DNA from: an uncultured Lachnospiraceae bacterium
GTDB taxonomy: Bacteria; Bacillota; Clostridia; Lachnospirales; Lachnospiraceae
Length of the DNA stretch: 39,237 nt
Direction of reading: 5' to 3'
NCBI GenBank assembly: GCA_947175175.1
Contig: CAMWLV010000015.1
Coordinates: 1 to 39,237, forward strand
Positions 25,207-34,673 of the stretch are shown here, one piece after another. A model generated the notes under the pieces. That model did not search any database, was not told where the DNA came from, and worked only from the letters and a program-made list of their open reading frames with translations. The first letter of the stretch is position 1. Each line of letters opens with the position of its first letter. A program made the translations under genes and the position numbers.

Positions 25207-28014
25207 TTAGTTTTTGCCATAATATTGATCTAAAATTCTTCTTGCCATTGGCACCGCGTACTCTCCACCACTTCCAGCACCTTCTAAGATAACTGTTATC
25301 TGAAGCGGAATCTCCGTATCATAAGTATAGCCGGTAAACCATGCGTGGGAATCAGAGGAGTCATTAAACTCCGCCGATCCTGTTTTGCCAGCTGCACTGT
25401 ACTCTTCACTGATCAGACGGGTGCCTGTTCCCTCCTGCACCACAGCGGACATCAATTCCTGCAATGCCGCTGCCTCCTGTTCTGTGATCAACTGTCCCAG
25501 AGATGTCGGTTCATACTGTTTGATCACATCTCCATCTGCCGTTTCAATGTGGTCGATCATATATGGTGTCATCATCTCGCCGTTATTCGCGATCATGGCA
25601 GTGATCATGGCAATCTGAATCGGAGTCATCTGCGTTGTTCCCTGTCCGATTACCGTTTGAAGCATGACGCCGTCATTGTCCGAGAGCTCATCAGAGATAC
25701 GACTGACATTTGCCAGAAAATCAACAGGAAGACTACTGTTAAAATGCAGACTGTCAAGTGTCTGTCTGAACTGATCCCGGTCAAGTGTAAGTCCGATATT
25801 AGCAAAGGATGCATTGCAGGATTTTGCAAAGGATGTCGTAAAATCTACAGAGCCGTGGCTGGTGTTATGGTAACAGCTGATGGTATCTCCATTATTGGTA
25901 AATTTTCCTGTACACTGAAAGCTGTAATCCTGATAGTTTTCTGAATTTTCCCGTATATATTCCAACGCTGTGAGGATTTTAAAGGTTGATCCTGGTGGAT
26001 ACAATCCTTGCGTAACCCTGTTGAGCAGGACAGAGCTGGTCGTGTCAGCCAGTATATCCTCCCAGATGTCACTGATTTTATTGGGATCAAAGTCCGGCTT
26101 AGATACCATCGCAAGGATTCGCCCAGAAGACGGTTCTGTCACAATCACAGCCCCGCTGTATATTCCCATTGCATTATATGCGATCTTCTGCAGTCTTGCG
26201 TCGAATGTGGTGACAACCGTGTTCCCCATATGCTTCTCGTCTGCCAGGTCATTCTGCAGCTTGCTGCTAAGAGAAATATTGGACGAGACAAGAAACATAT
26301 TGGCACTCTGCTCCACTCCCATCCTTCCATGGGAAGCATAACCAACTGCATGGGAAAAAACATCGCCAAAAGGATAGTACCGCTCATCGGTATTTTCCAG
26401 TGTGGTTGCCAGTACCTGTCCATCTGCGGAGAGAATATCTCCCCGAATCGTCTTTGCCGCCAAAATATCCTGGCGTTTTGCGTTGTAAGAATTATTGATG
26501 ATCTGTGGGCTGTCAAAATATACATAATGCACCAGATATCCACTGATCGCGACAAACAGCCCCGCAAAAACGCCTGCGACAATGTTCATTTGAAGTTTTG
26601 ACATACATAACGCAGATGTGTCATTACAGCCATCTTCTGTGTATTCATCATATTCCGCGGTATCATTGCTTTCCCCATTTTCATAAGGGTCATCCGTGCC
26701 GTACTTCCCTTCATAATACAGATCGTTATTGATATATAATCCCTGAATCACGGAAAACATGATCAGCGAGGCAAGCACCGAACTTCCGCCATAACTGATC
26801 AGGGGCAGTGTAACGCCTGTCAAGGGTATAAACTTGCTGTTTCCGCCAATTGTGAGAAAGAGCTGTACGATATAGATGGTCCCCAATCCATAGGACGCAT
26901 ATTTCATAAAAGAATCATAACAGGTATGTGCTACATGTACAATCTCCAGAAATAAATTGACACAGACTGCAATCAGGCAGATACCAAAAAGAACACCGAA
27001 TTCCTCACAGATGGCAGAAAAGATAAAATCCTGCTCCACGTATGGTATGGAACTTGGCATTCCGGCGTCAATCCCCATGCCAAACCATCCGCCGGTTCCG
27101 ATGCCGAACAGGGATTGTGCGATCTGATAGCCTGTGGCATTGATGTCATTCCAAGGATCAAGCCATGCTACGACGCGCACGCGCACGTGGGCAAAGAGGA
27201 AATACGAGACATACGCCGCCGCGGAACCTCCTGCCAGACCAAGTATCAGATATCTGATCTTGTGTGTTGCCACAAATAAAAGGATAATATAAGTGATAAA
27301 ATAAATCAATGCACTTCCGAGATCTTTGGAGGCAACGAGAATCATGACATGGATCGCCGCCAACGCCGCCGAGATTACAATATGAATAAAGCGATCTGCC
27401 CTTGACAGAATCGCTGCTGTAAAAAGCACATAGATGATCTTCACGAACTCTGATGGCTGAAAGGACAACCCCATAATGGAAAAGGACAGCTTAGATCCGT
27501 TGGTAATACTTCCGCTGATCAGCACTGCCCCCAGTATCAATATACCTGCTGCTGCAAAGATAAATTCACACCTTTTCAGAAGTTTGATATATTTCATAAA
27601 GGCTGGAACCGTCAATGCGGCCACAAGTGATATCGCAACAATCGCGAACTGGCGGATAGAACGAGTCAGAGATATTCGTGTCAAAATGACAAAACTGATG
27701 GATAACAAAAGTGCTATGTGGTTTTGAATCAATCTGTTGGCTCTTGGATAGATTACCCTCATCAGTACCAGAAAAGCAAACACGGTTATCAACTGAAAAA
27801 GGGGCAGAAAAAGATATGTAAAGTCCTTTCTCGACGATAGCAGCACAAGGCTTCCGATCACGTGATTGAATAAAATCAAAATATATTGCAGTACGAAAAC
27901 AAAGCCCTTTCGCTCTCTGTCATCGCGTCGAAGGACGATATAACTGGTCAATGTGTACAATAAAATATTGACTGCTAAGATGTATTTTGATAATTCGATC
28001 ACTGCTCTAAGCAT
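25207..28014 (-). CDS. SEDS (FtsW/RodA/SpoVE) - class B PBP fusion protein
   Basis: A single 935-residue polypeptide joins a SEDS glycosyltransferase to a penicillin-binding transpeptidase. Residues 1 to about 430 form the polytopic SEDS domain, with QPSEF (186-190), DLGSALI, LDPWND, GIGTGGWFG, EQDFIFSAICEEFG and the signature PLTGVTLPLISYGGSS (397-412). An acidic cytosolic linker covers 432-470 and another membrane segment about 476-500. The extracytoplasmic transpeptidase carries S676-T-F-K679, S732-C-N734 and K877-T-G879. The N-terminal pedestal is short. The two enzymes normally work as a pair (RodA-PBP2, FtsW-FtsI), so the fusion fixes 1:1 stoichiometry. It starts one base after the U32 gene, in a ruvAB-zapA transcript. 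Confidence 0.93.
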   Translation of the reverse strand: MLRAVIELSKYILAVNILLYTLTSYIVLRRDDRERKGFVFVLQYILILFNHVIGSLVLLSSRKDFTYLFLPLFQLITVFAFLVLMRVIYPRANRLIQNHIALLLSISFVILTRISLTRSIRQFAIVAISLVAALTVPAFMKYIKLLKRCEFIFAAAGILILGAVLISGSITNGSKLSFSIMGLSFQPSEFVKIIYVLFTAAILSRADRFIHIVISAALAAIHVMILVASKDLGSALIYFITYIILLFVATHKIRYLILGLAGGSAAAYVSYFLFAHVRVRVVAWLDPWNDINATGYQIAQSLFGIGTGGWFGMGIDAGMPSSIPYVEQDFIFSAICEEFGVLFGICLIAVCVNLFLEIVHVAHTCYDSFMKYASYGLGTIYIVQLFLTIGGNSKFIPLTGVTLPLISYGGSSVLASLIMFSVIQGLYINNDLYYEGKYGTDDPYENGESNDTAEYDEYTEDGCNDTSALCMSKLQMNIVAGVFAGLFVAISGYLVHYVYFDSPQIINNSYNAKRQDILAAKTIRGDILSADGQVLATTLENTDERYYPFGDVFSHAVGYASHGRMGVEQSANMFLVSSNISLSSKLQNDLADEKHMGNTVVTTFDARLQKIAYNAMGIYSGAVIVTEPSSGRILAMVSKPDFDPNKISDIWEDILADTTSSVLLNRVTQGLYPPGSTFKILTALEYIRENSENYQDYSFQCTGKFTNNGDTISCYHNTSHGSVDFTTSFAKSCNASFANIGLTLDRDQFRQTLDSLHFNSSLPVDFLANVSRISDELSDNDGVMLQTVIGQGTTQMTPIQIAMITAMIANNGEMMTPYMIDHIETADGDVIKQYEPTSLGQLITEQEAAALQELMSAVVQEGTGTRLISEEYSAAGKTGSAEFNDSSDSHAWFTGYTYDTEIPLQITVILEGAGSGGEYAVPMARRILDQYYGKN

Positions 28015-28015
28015 T

Positions 28016-30199
28016 TTACTCTACTCCACGCTTGTAATGTCCGTTTGTAAATTCTTTGCAGGGAAATTCTTTATTCCCCGTCATACGACTGATATAATAT
28101 TCAATCACTGTATTCGTCTGTGCTTCATCTTCAATGGAAAAATCAAGCCGCAATTGATTGTAATTTTTTTTCAAAATCCCTTCCAGCTGTCCATGAAGCG
28201 ATAATGGCACTGTATTATACAATATATTATAACAGTGCTTACAATTTTGTGCCACTGTGAAAACATTTTGATAGCGGTCTGTCAAATGATACCTATTATT
28301 TGCAGATATGGTATCTTTTATACAATGTTCCAATGTTTTTCTGACACAGTTTGCCGCGTACATCATAGGAATATACCCATATAAAACAAAGCTGACACGA
28401 CAATCTATATCTGCGGAAAGCATGTTCAGCTCCTTTTTGTTCAACTCCAAAGGAAACGTAACACAGTCAAGTTGTCCTGACAAAAAATCCAGCGAAGTGT
28501 TATTCCATGCATAAATGGTATGATCAGAACAGATCTCTCTTGTATAGCCAGTCTCATAAAGCCATTGTAGTTCATCGAAATTTCTGACCATGACACCGGC
28601 AAAGCGGCTGTTACCTAATAACTTTTCATAGGATGACAGATATTTGTAAGATCTTTTCCGTAAAATATAAGGCAGCACAAGAAAATACTCTTTTTCAGGC
28701 AGCAGTGATTGTTGTACTTCCATATCCTGCAAAAAAATGTCGGCGTCCACATAAATCTTACGAATGTCAGAATATTTGTTTGCGATCAAAAGCTGTTCGT
28801 GGGTTGTTGCCAGTACACACAACTCGTTCCCTTTTTTCTCTCCGTGATCAAATTCCACATGACGAATACTCCCGCCTTCTGTGCCTGATTCTGCTGTGCA
28901 AATTTTTCGTTTCGAAACCTTATTGTCCAGGATTTCCTGTTCTAGTTTGGAAACAGTTGCACGCCGCAGTTCATTCAGCGCTTTCACTGGAATAAACGAA
29001 GCTCCGTCTGTGTCAATCGTCAGGTCAGTGAGCGCAAAACAGGTATCTCCAAGCTTGCAAAGCTTCTGTGAGATATCTTCCCTGCTCAGTGGTCTGTTCA
29101 GGGCGTGGTTAACAAGGTCCCCTTTCACTGCCGCAGATACACTATCATACACAAATGTCAGTTCTAATGGCTCTCCTGCACGGACTTTTGCAGTTCCGGT
29201 TATTGGCAAAAGGATATCCTGTGAAATATAGTTCTTTTGAATGTCTTTTATAATCTCTGGCGAGCTGCCCGAATATCCTGGTTCTGTCAATGTAACCATA
29301 GATTTGTCATTATGTCTTTGATAATATCCATCACAAGTGTCCGAACGGATATACAATTGTCTTATCAATTGCTCGTCCTTAGGAGCTATTTTATATGGTT
29401 TTTCAGGGTTTGTCAGATACAAATCAATATATTTCCGATACATTGCAGTGACGCCTGCAACATACTCGGGACTCTTCATGCGCCCTTCAATCTTAAAGGA
29501 ATCTATTCCCGCCTGTATCAGCTTAGGAATCATGGGCAGTGTATACATGTCCTTCAGACTAAGTGGGTACTGTACCCTATTCCTGGTATCGGTGTATGGC
29601 AGCCGGCATGGTCCTGCACAGCGTCCGCGGTTGCCGCTTCTGCCGCCCAGAATAGAGCTGAAAAGACACTGCCCGGAATAAGCATAGCACATAGCACCAT
29701 GGATAAAGCACTCGATTTCCAGATCTGTCTTTTTCTTGATATCTATAATTTCATCAAGAGACAGCTCCCTCGCAGGGACAACACGGCATACGCCCAATTT
29801 TTTCAGATACGCCGCACCATAGACACCTGTGATCGCCATCTGGGTACTCGCATGCAGCTCCAGGTCGGAGAAAGTTTGGCGCAGACATTCCAATACACCA
29901 ATATCCTGTATAATCACTCCATCCAATCCCGCTTCATATAATGGTGTGATATATGGAATCAGATTTTCAAATTCGCTCTCTTTTACAAGCGTATTAACTG
30001 TCAGGTAAATTTTCCTGTCAAACATATGTGCTATGTGCAATGCCTCGGCGATTTCTTCTGATGTGAAATTTCCTGCATATGCACGCGCACCATACTGTTC
30101 TCCGCCCAGATACACCGCATCGGCGCCAGCGTTTATTGCTGCCCGAAAACAGGCAAAATTACCAGCCGGCGCCAACAATTCTACTCTTTGTTCCCTCAT
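28016..30199 (-). CDS. U32-family peptidase/RNA hydroxylation protein
   Basis: This 727-residue protein belongs to peptidase family U32, whose bacterial members include the tRNA hydroxylation factors TrhP/YrrO and the rRNA hydroxylation protein RlhA. The start ELLAPAGNFACFRAAINAGA and GADAVYLGGEQYGAR are typical, and the family signature ECFIHGAMCYAYSGQC is near residues 163-178, with further Cys residues in RGRCAGPCR that may hold an iron-sulfur cluster. Beyond about 380 it continues into a long C-terminal part of the kind seen in RlhA-like (DUF3656) proteins. True proteolytic activity is doubtful. Its ATG overlaps the zapA stop (ATGA), so translation is probably coupled. Confidence 0.87.
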   Translation of the reverse strand: MREQRVELLAPAGNFACFRAAINAGADAVYLGGEQYGARAYAGNFTSEEIAEALHIAHMFDRKIYLTVNTLVKESEFENLIPYITPLYEAGLDGVIIQDIGVLECLRQTFSDLELHASTQMAITGVYGAAYLKKLGVCRVVPARELSLDEIIDIKKKTDLEIECFIHGAMCYAYSGQCLFSSILGGRSGNRGRCAGPCRLPYTDTRNRVQYPLSLKDMYTLPMIPKLIQAGIDSFKIEGRMKSPEYVAGVTAMYRKYIDLYLTNPEKPYKIAPKDEQLIRQLYIRSDTCDGYYQRHNDKSMVTLTEPGYSGSSPEIIKDIQKNYISQDILLPITGTAKVRAGEPLELTFVYDSVSAAVKGDLVNHALNRPLSREDISQKLCKLGDTCFALTDLTIDTDGASFIPVKALNELRRATVSKLEQEILDNKVSKRKICTAESGTEGGSIRHVEFDHGEKKGNELCVLATTHEQLLIANKYSDIRKIYVDADIFLQDMEVQQSLLPEKEYFLVLPYILRKRSYKYLSSYEKLLGNSRFAGVMVRNFDELQWLYETGYTREICSDHTIYAWNNTSLDFLSGQLDCVTFPLELNKKELNMLSADIDCRVSFVLYGYIPMMYAANCVRKTLEHCIKDTISANNRYHLTDRYQNVFTVAQNCKHCYNILYNTVPLSLHGQLEGILKKNYNQLRLDFSIEDEAQTNTVIEYYISRMTGNKEFPCKEFTNGHYKRGVE

Positions 30200-30606
30200 G
30201 CTTTTTTCGATTCCTTCAACTCCGTCTCTAAACGGACAATCTGCTTAGAATTTTCATTTAAAGTCTCATTTGCTTCTTTCAGGGATTTTGAGGTGTTATC
30301 AAGCTTGATCTGTGTGGCGATCAGCTCATGTTTTAAATCATATAATTCGTTGTCTTTCGCTTTCAAATCCTGTTCAAGAAGTTCAATCTGCTTTTTTGCC
30401 TTAAAATAATCGTCTGCAATATTTAACTGAATCAGCATATTCTGTTTGTCGACAGACTGCCTCTTAAAACTATCCATCTTAGCGTACTCATTGACTTTAT
30501 TGTTGATATACGCTGCGACTCTCTGTAGATATTCTGCACTTTCATTGCCGCTGACGGTCAGCACTTTTCCTCCAATTATTACTTCTGTATCTGTTTTGGC
30601 AGCCAT
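30196..30606 (-). CDS. zapA: Cell division protein ZapA
   Basis: ZapA binds FtsZ and bundles its filaments at mid-cell. The 136-residue protein has the ZapA head (TEVIIGGKVLTVSGNESAEYLQRVAAYINNK read in short strands and a helix, residues 7-38) followed by a long coiled coil (about 60-134) that mediates dimerisation. It is longer than the roughly 85-100 residue Bacillus protein because of the extended coiled coil. AAGGGG precedes the ATG at 30606. It lies between ruvB and the U32 gene, a common clostridial order, and its own promoter may lie at the end of ruvB. Confidence 0.88.
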   Translation of the reverse strand: MAAKTDTEVIIGGKVLTVSGNESAEYLQRVAAYINNKVNEYAKMDSFKRQSVDKQNMLIQLNIADDYFKAKKQIELLEQDLKAKDNELYDLKHELIATQIKLDNTSKSLKEANETLNENSKQIVRLETELKESKKA

Positions 30607-30633
30607 AATCTTGCCCCTTTCTCATGTAAACTT

Positions 30634-30695
30634 TATATCAAATATCCATCGCAAATTTTAATCATATTATATCAAATACTATTCTGGCATTTCAA
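30634..30695 (-). promoter_or_regulatory. Candidate zapA promoter and direct repeats
   Basis: TTGAAA (-35) and TATAAT (-10) are spaced 18 bases apart on the minus strand, overlapping the ruvB end. The 11-base sequence TATATCAAATA occurs twice (30634-30644 and 30668-30678), 34 bases apart; the upstream copy covers the -10 box. These may be a duplicated promoter element or an operator pair. Confidence 0.4.
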
Positions 30696-31693
30696 GTCCG
30701 AAATGACGGTATACCGAAATGACGGTATGTAAGTTCTGATACAACTCTGCCGCGCGGGGTGCGTGTGATAAAACCATTTTTGATCAGATACGGCTCATAC
30801 ACATCTTCAATAGTGCCGCTATCCTCTCCAATTGCCGCGGACAATGTATCCAGTCCTACTGGTCCGCCGCTGAAGCGCTCGATCATCGTCATCAGTATCA
30901 GCCTGTCTGTCTGGTCAAGACCGAGTTTATCGACATCTAACATATCAAGCGCAGTATTTGCAGCCTCCAGTGTTATCTGTCCATCGTACTTTACCTGCGC
31001 AAAATCCCGAACTCTCCGCAGCATACGGTTTGCGAGACGCGGGGTTCCGCGGCTCCTTCTGGCAAGTTCCATTGCCCCCTGTTCATCAATCCGCACATTC
31101 AGTATGCGGGCTGAGTGCTGGATGATAAGTTTCAATTCGTCAACAGAGTAAAATTCAAGATGCTGAATAACGCCAAAACGGTCTCTTAAGGGAGCCGTCA
31201 GAAGACCAGCTCTTGTCGTTGCTCCAATCAGCGTAAATCTGGGTAAATCAAGCCGTACTGACCTTGCAGATGTCCCCTTTCCAATCATAATGTCAATCGC
31301 AAAATCTTCCATGGCAGGATAAAGAACCTCCTCCACCTGCCTGTTAAGGCGGTGGATCTCATCGATAAATAATATATCTCCTTCCTGAAGGCCATTCAGA
31401 ATAGATGCCATCTCGCCAGGTCTCTCAATAGCTGGACCGCTTGTCACTTTGATATGGACACCCATCTCATTTGCGATAATACCTGCAAGCGTTGTTTTGC
31501 CAAGTCCAGGAGGTCCATAAAAAAGGACATGATCCAGAGAATCATTTCTTTGCTTTGCAGCCTCAATGTAGATCCTTAGAATTTCCTTTGCCTTTTTCTG
31601 TCCGATATAGTCCTTTAACGACTGTGGGCGCAGATTTCCCTCAATTTTTACATCTTCTTCTATAAGTTTTGTCTCAATCACTCTGGCTGCCAT
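30692..31693 (-). CDS. ruvB: Holliday junction branch migration ATPase RuvB
   Basis: RuvB is the hexameric AAA+ motor that drives Holliday junctions through the RuvA tetramer. The 333-residue protein has Walker A GPPGLGKT (60-67), Walker B LFIDEIH (Asp111, Glu112), sensor-1 IGATTRAG and the arginine-finger segment PLRDRFG, then the winged-helix C-terminal domain (RTPRGRV). GGAGGG precedes the ATG at 31693. The last residues (HFGIPSFRT) are unusual: a 16-bp tandem duplication in the last codons shifts the frame. Deleting one copy would give a tail HFGLEMPE with a stop at 30679-30681. Core functions should be unaffected. It follows ruvA by 31 bases. Confidence 0.96.
   Translation of the reverse strand: MAARVIETKLIEEDVKIEGNLRPQSLKDYIGQKKAKEILRIYIEAAKQRNDSLDHVLFYGPPGLGKTTLAGIIANEMGVHIKVTSGPAIERPGEMASILNGLQEGDILFIDEIHRLNRQVEEVLYPAMEDFAIDIMIGKGTSARSVRLDLPRFTLIGATTRAGLLTAPLRDRFGVIQHLEFYSVDELKLIIQHSARILNVRIDEQGAMELARRSRGTPRLANRMLRRVRDFAQVKYDGQITLEAANTALDMLDVDKLGLDQTDRLILMTMIERFSGGPVGLDTLSAAIGEDSGTIEDVYEPYLIKNGFITRTPRGRVVSELTYRHFGIPSFRT
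30698..30728. repeat. Tandem 16-bp duplication in the ruvB 3' end
   Basis: CCGAAATGACGGTAT occurs at 30698-30712 and again at 30714-30728, giving a 16-base period. It is within the last codons of ruvB and is not a multiple of three, so it changes the reading frame of the tail. Confidence 0.9.
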
Positions 31694-31724
31694 AGAACCC
31701 TCCAAAAACACTTATCAAAAATAG

Positions 31725-32333
31725 TTATATTGTACTGATTATTTTCAAAGCCTGTTTTAATACAGCTCCCGAGTCCATATCGTCAGTAATCTCAATCTGC
31801 TTTAGAGCCTTTAGCGCTTCAGATGGAGAATACCCCAATGATACCAGAGCTTCCAAAGCCTCATTTTTAGCCTCTGAACCAGACTGCGTATCAATTCCCG
31901 CAATCTGTTCGGACGATGTGGTATCACTTGTGAGATGAACCTTATCCCGCAGTTCCAGAATGATTCTTTCAGCAGACTTATTTCCAATTCCCGGCGCTTT
32001 TGATATCGCCTTAGCATCCCCGGAAAGGATCGCAAACCGAAGGTCATCAGCGCTCATTACCGACAATATACTCAATGCACCCTTGGGACCGATTCCGTTT
32101 ACCGCGATCAGCTTTTTGTAGATTTCCAAATCATCTTTGGAGAGAAAACCAAATAATTGAAAGGCATCCTCACGTACACTTGTATAGGTGTAAATCTTTA
32201 CTGTCGCACCAGTTCCCGGCAGGCGCTGTGCTACACTGAGCGGTATTCTGATATTATATCCGATATTATTGCATTCTAGTACCAAATTATCCTCGGTGAT
32301 ATCGACGATCTCACCTTTTATATATGCATACAT
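31725..32333 (-). CDS. ruvA: Holliday junction DNA helicase subunit RuvA
   Basis: RuvA binds four-way junctions and loads RuvB. The 202-residue protein has the N-terminal OB-fold (MYAYIKGEIVDITEDNLVLE), then tandem helix-hairpin-helix motifs (LIAVNGIGPKGALSIL and ISKAPGIGNKSAERIILEL), a flexible linker rich in Ser/Thr/Gly and a C-terminal RuvB-binding domain (EALVSLGYSPSEALKAL). GGAGG lies 8 bases before the ATG at 32333; an extended start at 32351 would overlap this site. It is the first gene of the ruvA-ruvB-zapA-U32-SEDS/PBP run. Confidence 0.95.
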   Translation of the reverse strand: MYAYIKGEIVDITEDNLVLECNNIGYNIRIPLSVAQRLPGTGATVKIYTYTSVREDAFQLFGFLSKDDLEIYKKLIAVNGIGPKGALSILSVMSADDLRFAILSGDAKAISKAPGIGNKSAERIILELRDKVHLTSDTTSSEQIAGIDTQSGSEAKNEALEALVSLGYSPSEALKALKQIEITDDMDSGAVLKQALKIISTI

Positions 32334-32368
32334 TTCACATGCCTCCACCAATGAAATTACTAATAATC

Positions 32369-32377
32369 ATTATAGCA
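32369..32377 (-). promoter_or_regulatory. Extended -10 promoter of ruvAB
   Basis: On the minus strand TGCTATAAT is a perfect extended -10 element (TGN-TATAAT), about 36 bases upstream of the ruvA start. The -35 region is poor, as often with extended -10 promoters. It starts just beyond the ilvC terminator. Confidence 0.55.
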
Positions 32378-32385
32378 CAGATTAA

Positions 32386-32435
32386 TTCAATAAGGGAGAA
32401 AAAGAAACGTATGTTTCTAATTTCTCCCTTTTGAA
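32386..32435 (-). terminator. Hairpin terminator after ilvC
   Basis: A long stem pairs TTCAA, AAGGGAGAAA and GAAAC with GTTTC, TTTCTCCCTT and TTGAA around a GTAT loop. It lies about 40 bases downstream of the ilvC stop and before the ruvA promoter. The U-run on the minus strand is short (CCCTTATTG), so efficiency is uncertain. Confidence 0.6.
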
Positions 32436-32475
32436 TAACTTTTTGACAAATAAATCCAATATTATGTGTATTATT

Positions 32476-33543
<1,068 letters not shown>

Positions 33544-33593
33544 TCAAACGAGCAGAGGATTTTCCTCCTATATATATTTATTATAAATAACAG

Positions 33594-34094
33594 CTAATCC
33601 AGATTTACCAGTTCATCTGTACCACGTCCGAGTCCTGCAATTCCGGTTCTTGCGATCTCAAGAATCTCGTAATCCTGGAGGAGACCGATAAATGCCTCGA
33701 TCTTAGACTGAGTACCGGTAAGCTCGACAATAAGGCTGTCCACATTGACATCGACAATCTTTGCCCGGAATATGTCTGCCACTGCGATGACTCCCTGCCG
33801 CTTCTCGGGTGTTGACCGCACTTTGATCAGGCAAAGCTCTCTGTAAACACTTTTCTCTGGTTTTAATTCCCGGATATCCCTGACATCGATCAGCTTGGCA
33901 ACCTGCTTTTCAATCTGGTCAAGGATTTCCTCATCACCCGAGGTCACGATCGTGATGCGGCTAAATCGCGGATCTGCCGTGACACCTGCCGTAATACTCT
34001 CAATATTGTAGCCGCGCCTTGAGAACAAGCCTGATATGCGGCTTAAGACACCGGCATTGTTATCAGCCAAAAGCTGAAATACCCTATTCTGCAT
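33594..34094 (-). CDS. ilvN: Acetolactate synthase small (regulatory) subunit, copy 1
   Basis: This 166-residue subunit has the standard length and an N-terminal ACT domain (QLLADNNAGVLSRISGLFSRRGYNIESI) where branched-chain amino acids bind and inhibit the catalytic subunit. The C-terminal half (YRELCLIKVRS, then ILEIARTGIAGLGRG) is typical of IlvN/IlvH. The ATG at 34094 follows GGGAG; an in-frame extension upstream is Ile/Val/Leu-rich but lacks a site. A TTGACA promoter lies just upstream. The preceding gene is a second, divergent small subunit. Confidence 0.93.
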   Translation of the reverse strand: MQNRVFQLLADNNAGVLSRISGLFSRRGYNIESITAGVTADPRFSRITIVTSGDEEILDQIEKQVAKLIDVRDIRELKPEKSVYRELCLIKVRSTPEKRQGVIAVADIFRAKIVDVNVDSLIVELTGTQSKIEAFIGLLQDYEILEIARTGIAGLGRGTDELVNLD

Positions 34095-34156
34095 AAAGCT
34101 ACACTCCCTTAAAATGTATAAATAAATACAAATTACTGCATAAATAACCAAAGTTC

Positions 34157-34185
34157 ATTTTATCAATTCTAATATTAATTGTCAA
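34157..34185 (-). promoter_or_regulatory. Internal promoter upstream of ilvN copy 1
   Basis: TTGACA (-35, full consensus) and TAAAAT (-10) are separated by the optimal 17 bases on the minus strand. The -35 overlaps the last codons of the upstream ilvN copy. It would let ilvN-ilvC be expressed independently of ilvB. Confidence 0.6.
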
Positions 34186-34657
34186 CACATTTCGGCAAAG
34201 CAAGTGTTCCCGTTCTTGCAACTTCTACAATACTGATTGACTTGAGCATATCAAGCATAACCTTGATTCGCTCCGGCATATCGCAGATCTGTATGATCAT
34301 GTTGTTGTTTGACATATCCACAATATCTGCTTTCATGATCTCGCAGATTTCCATGATGTCGCGTCGGGTGCCTCTGTTGTATTTTACCTTGATCAGCATA
34401 AGCTCTCTGCTGATACTGTCCTTTTCGTCAAAGGTTTTTACCTTGATGACATCAATCTTTTTGTTGAGCTGCTTTTCAATCTGCTCGATTGTCCGCTGGT
34501 TTCCAGAACTTACGATCGTCATACAGGAAACAGCTGGATCATCTGTCTCTCCAACCGCCAGACTGTCAATATTAAAACATCTTCTTGAGAACAAGCCTGA
34601 GACCTTGCAGAGCACACCGGATCTATTTTCTACTAATACGGAATATATTTTCTTCAT
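34175..34657 (-). CDS. Acetolactate synthase small subunit-like ACT protein, copy 2
   Basis: The 160-residue protein is homologous along its length to the next gene: ACT domain (VLVENRSGVLCKVSGLFSRR), then a SRELMLIKVKYN strand and a VEVARTGTLALP end. It differs at the ACT ligand region (RCFNIDSLAVGETDDPAVSC against RGYNIESITAGVTADPRFSR), which may change which amino acid is sensed. It lies 16 bases after ilvB, closer than the standard-length copy, so it is a good candidate for the main partner of this IlvB. Two small subunits in tandem could form mixed holoenzymes. A role other than feedback control cannot be excluded. Confidence 0.88.
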   Translation of the reverse strand: MKKIYSVLVENRSGVLCKVSGLFSRRCFNIDSLAVGETDDPAVSCMTIVSSGNQRTIEQIEKQLNKKIDVIKVKTFDEKDSISRELMLIKVKYNRGTRRDIMEICEIMKADIVDMSNNNMIIQICDMPERIKVMLDMLKSISIVEVARTGTLALPKCVDN

Positions 34658-34673
34658 TTGAAATGGGACCTCC

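Noticed and set aside
34094-34151. Ile/Val/Leu-rich in-frame stretch before ilvN copy 1, looking like an attenuator leader peptide.
   Set aside because: It has no stop codon before ilvN, no ribosome binding site and no terminator-antiterminator pair. The composition is explained by A/T-rich codons.
34179-34661. 160-codon open frame on the plus strand opposite the second small-subunit gene.
   Set aside because: It mirrors a well-supported gene, has no ribosome binding site and encodes Ser/Ile-rich sequence with no family resemblance.
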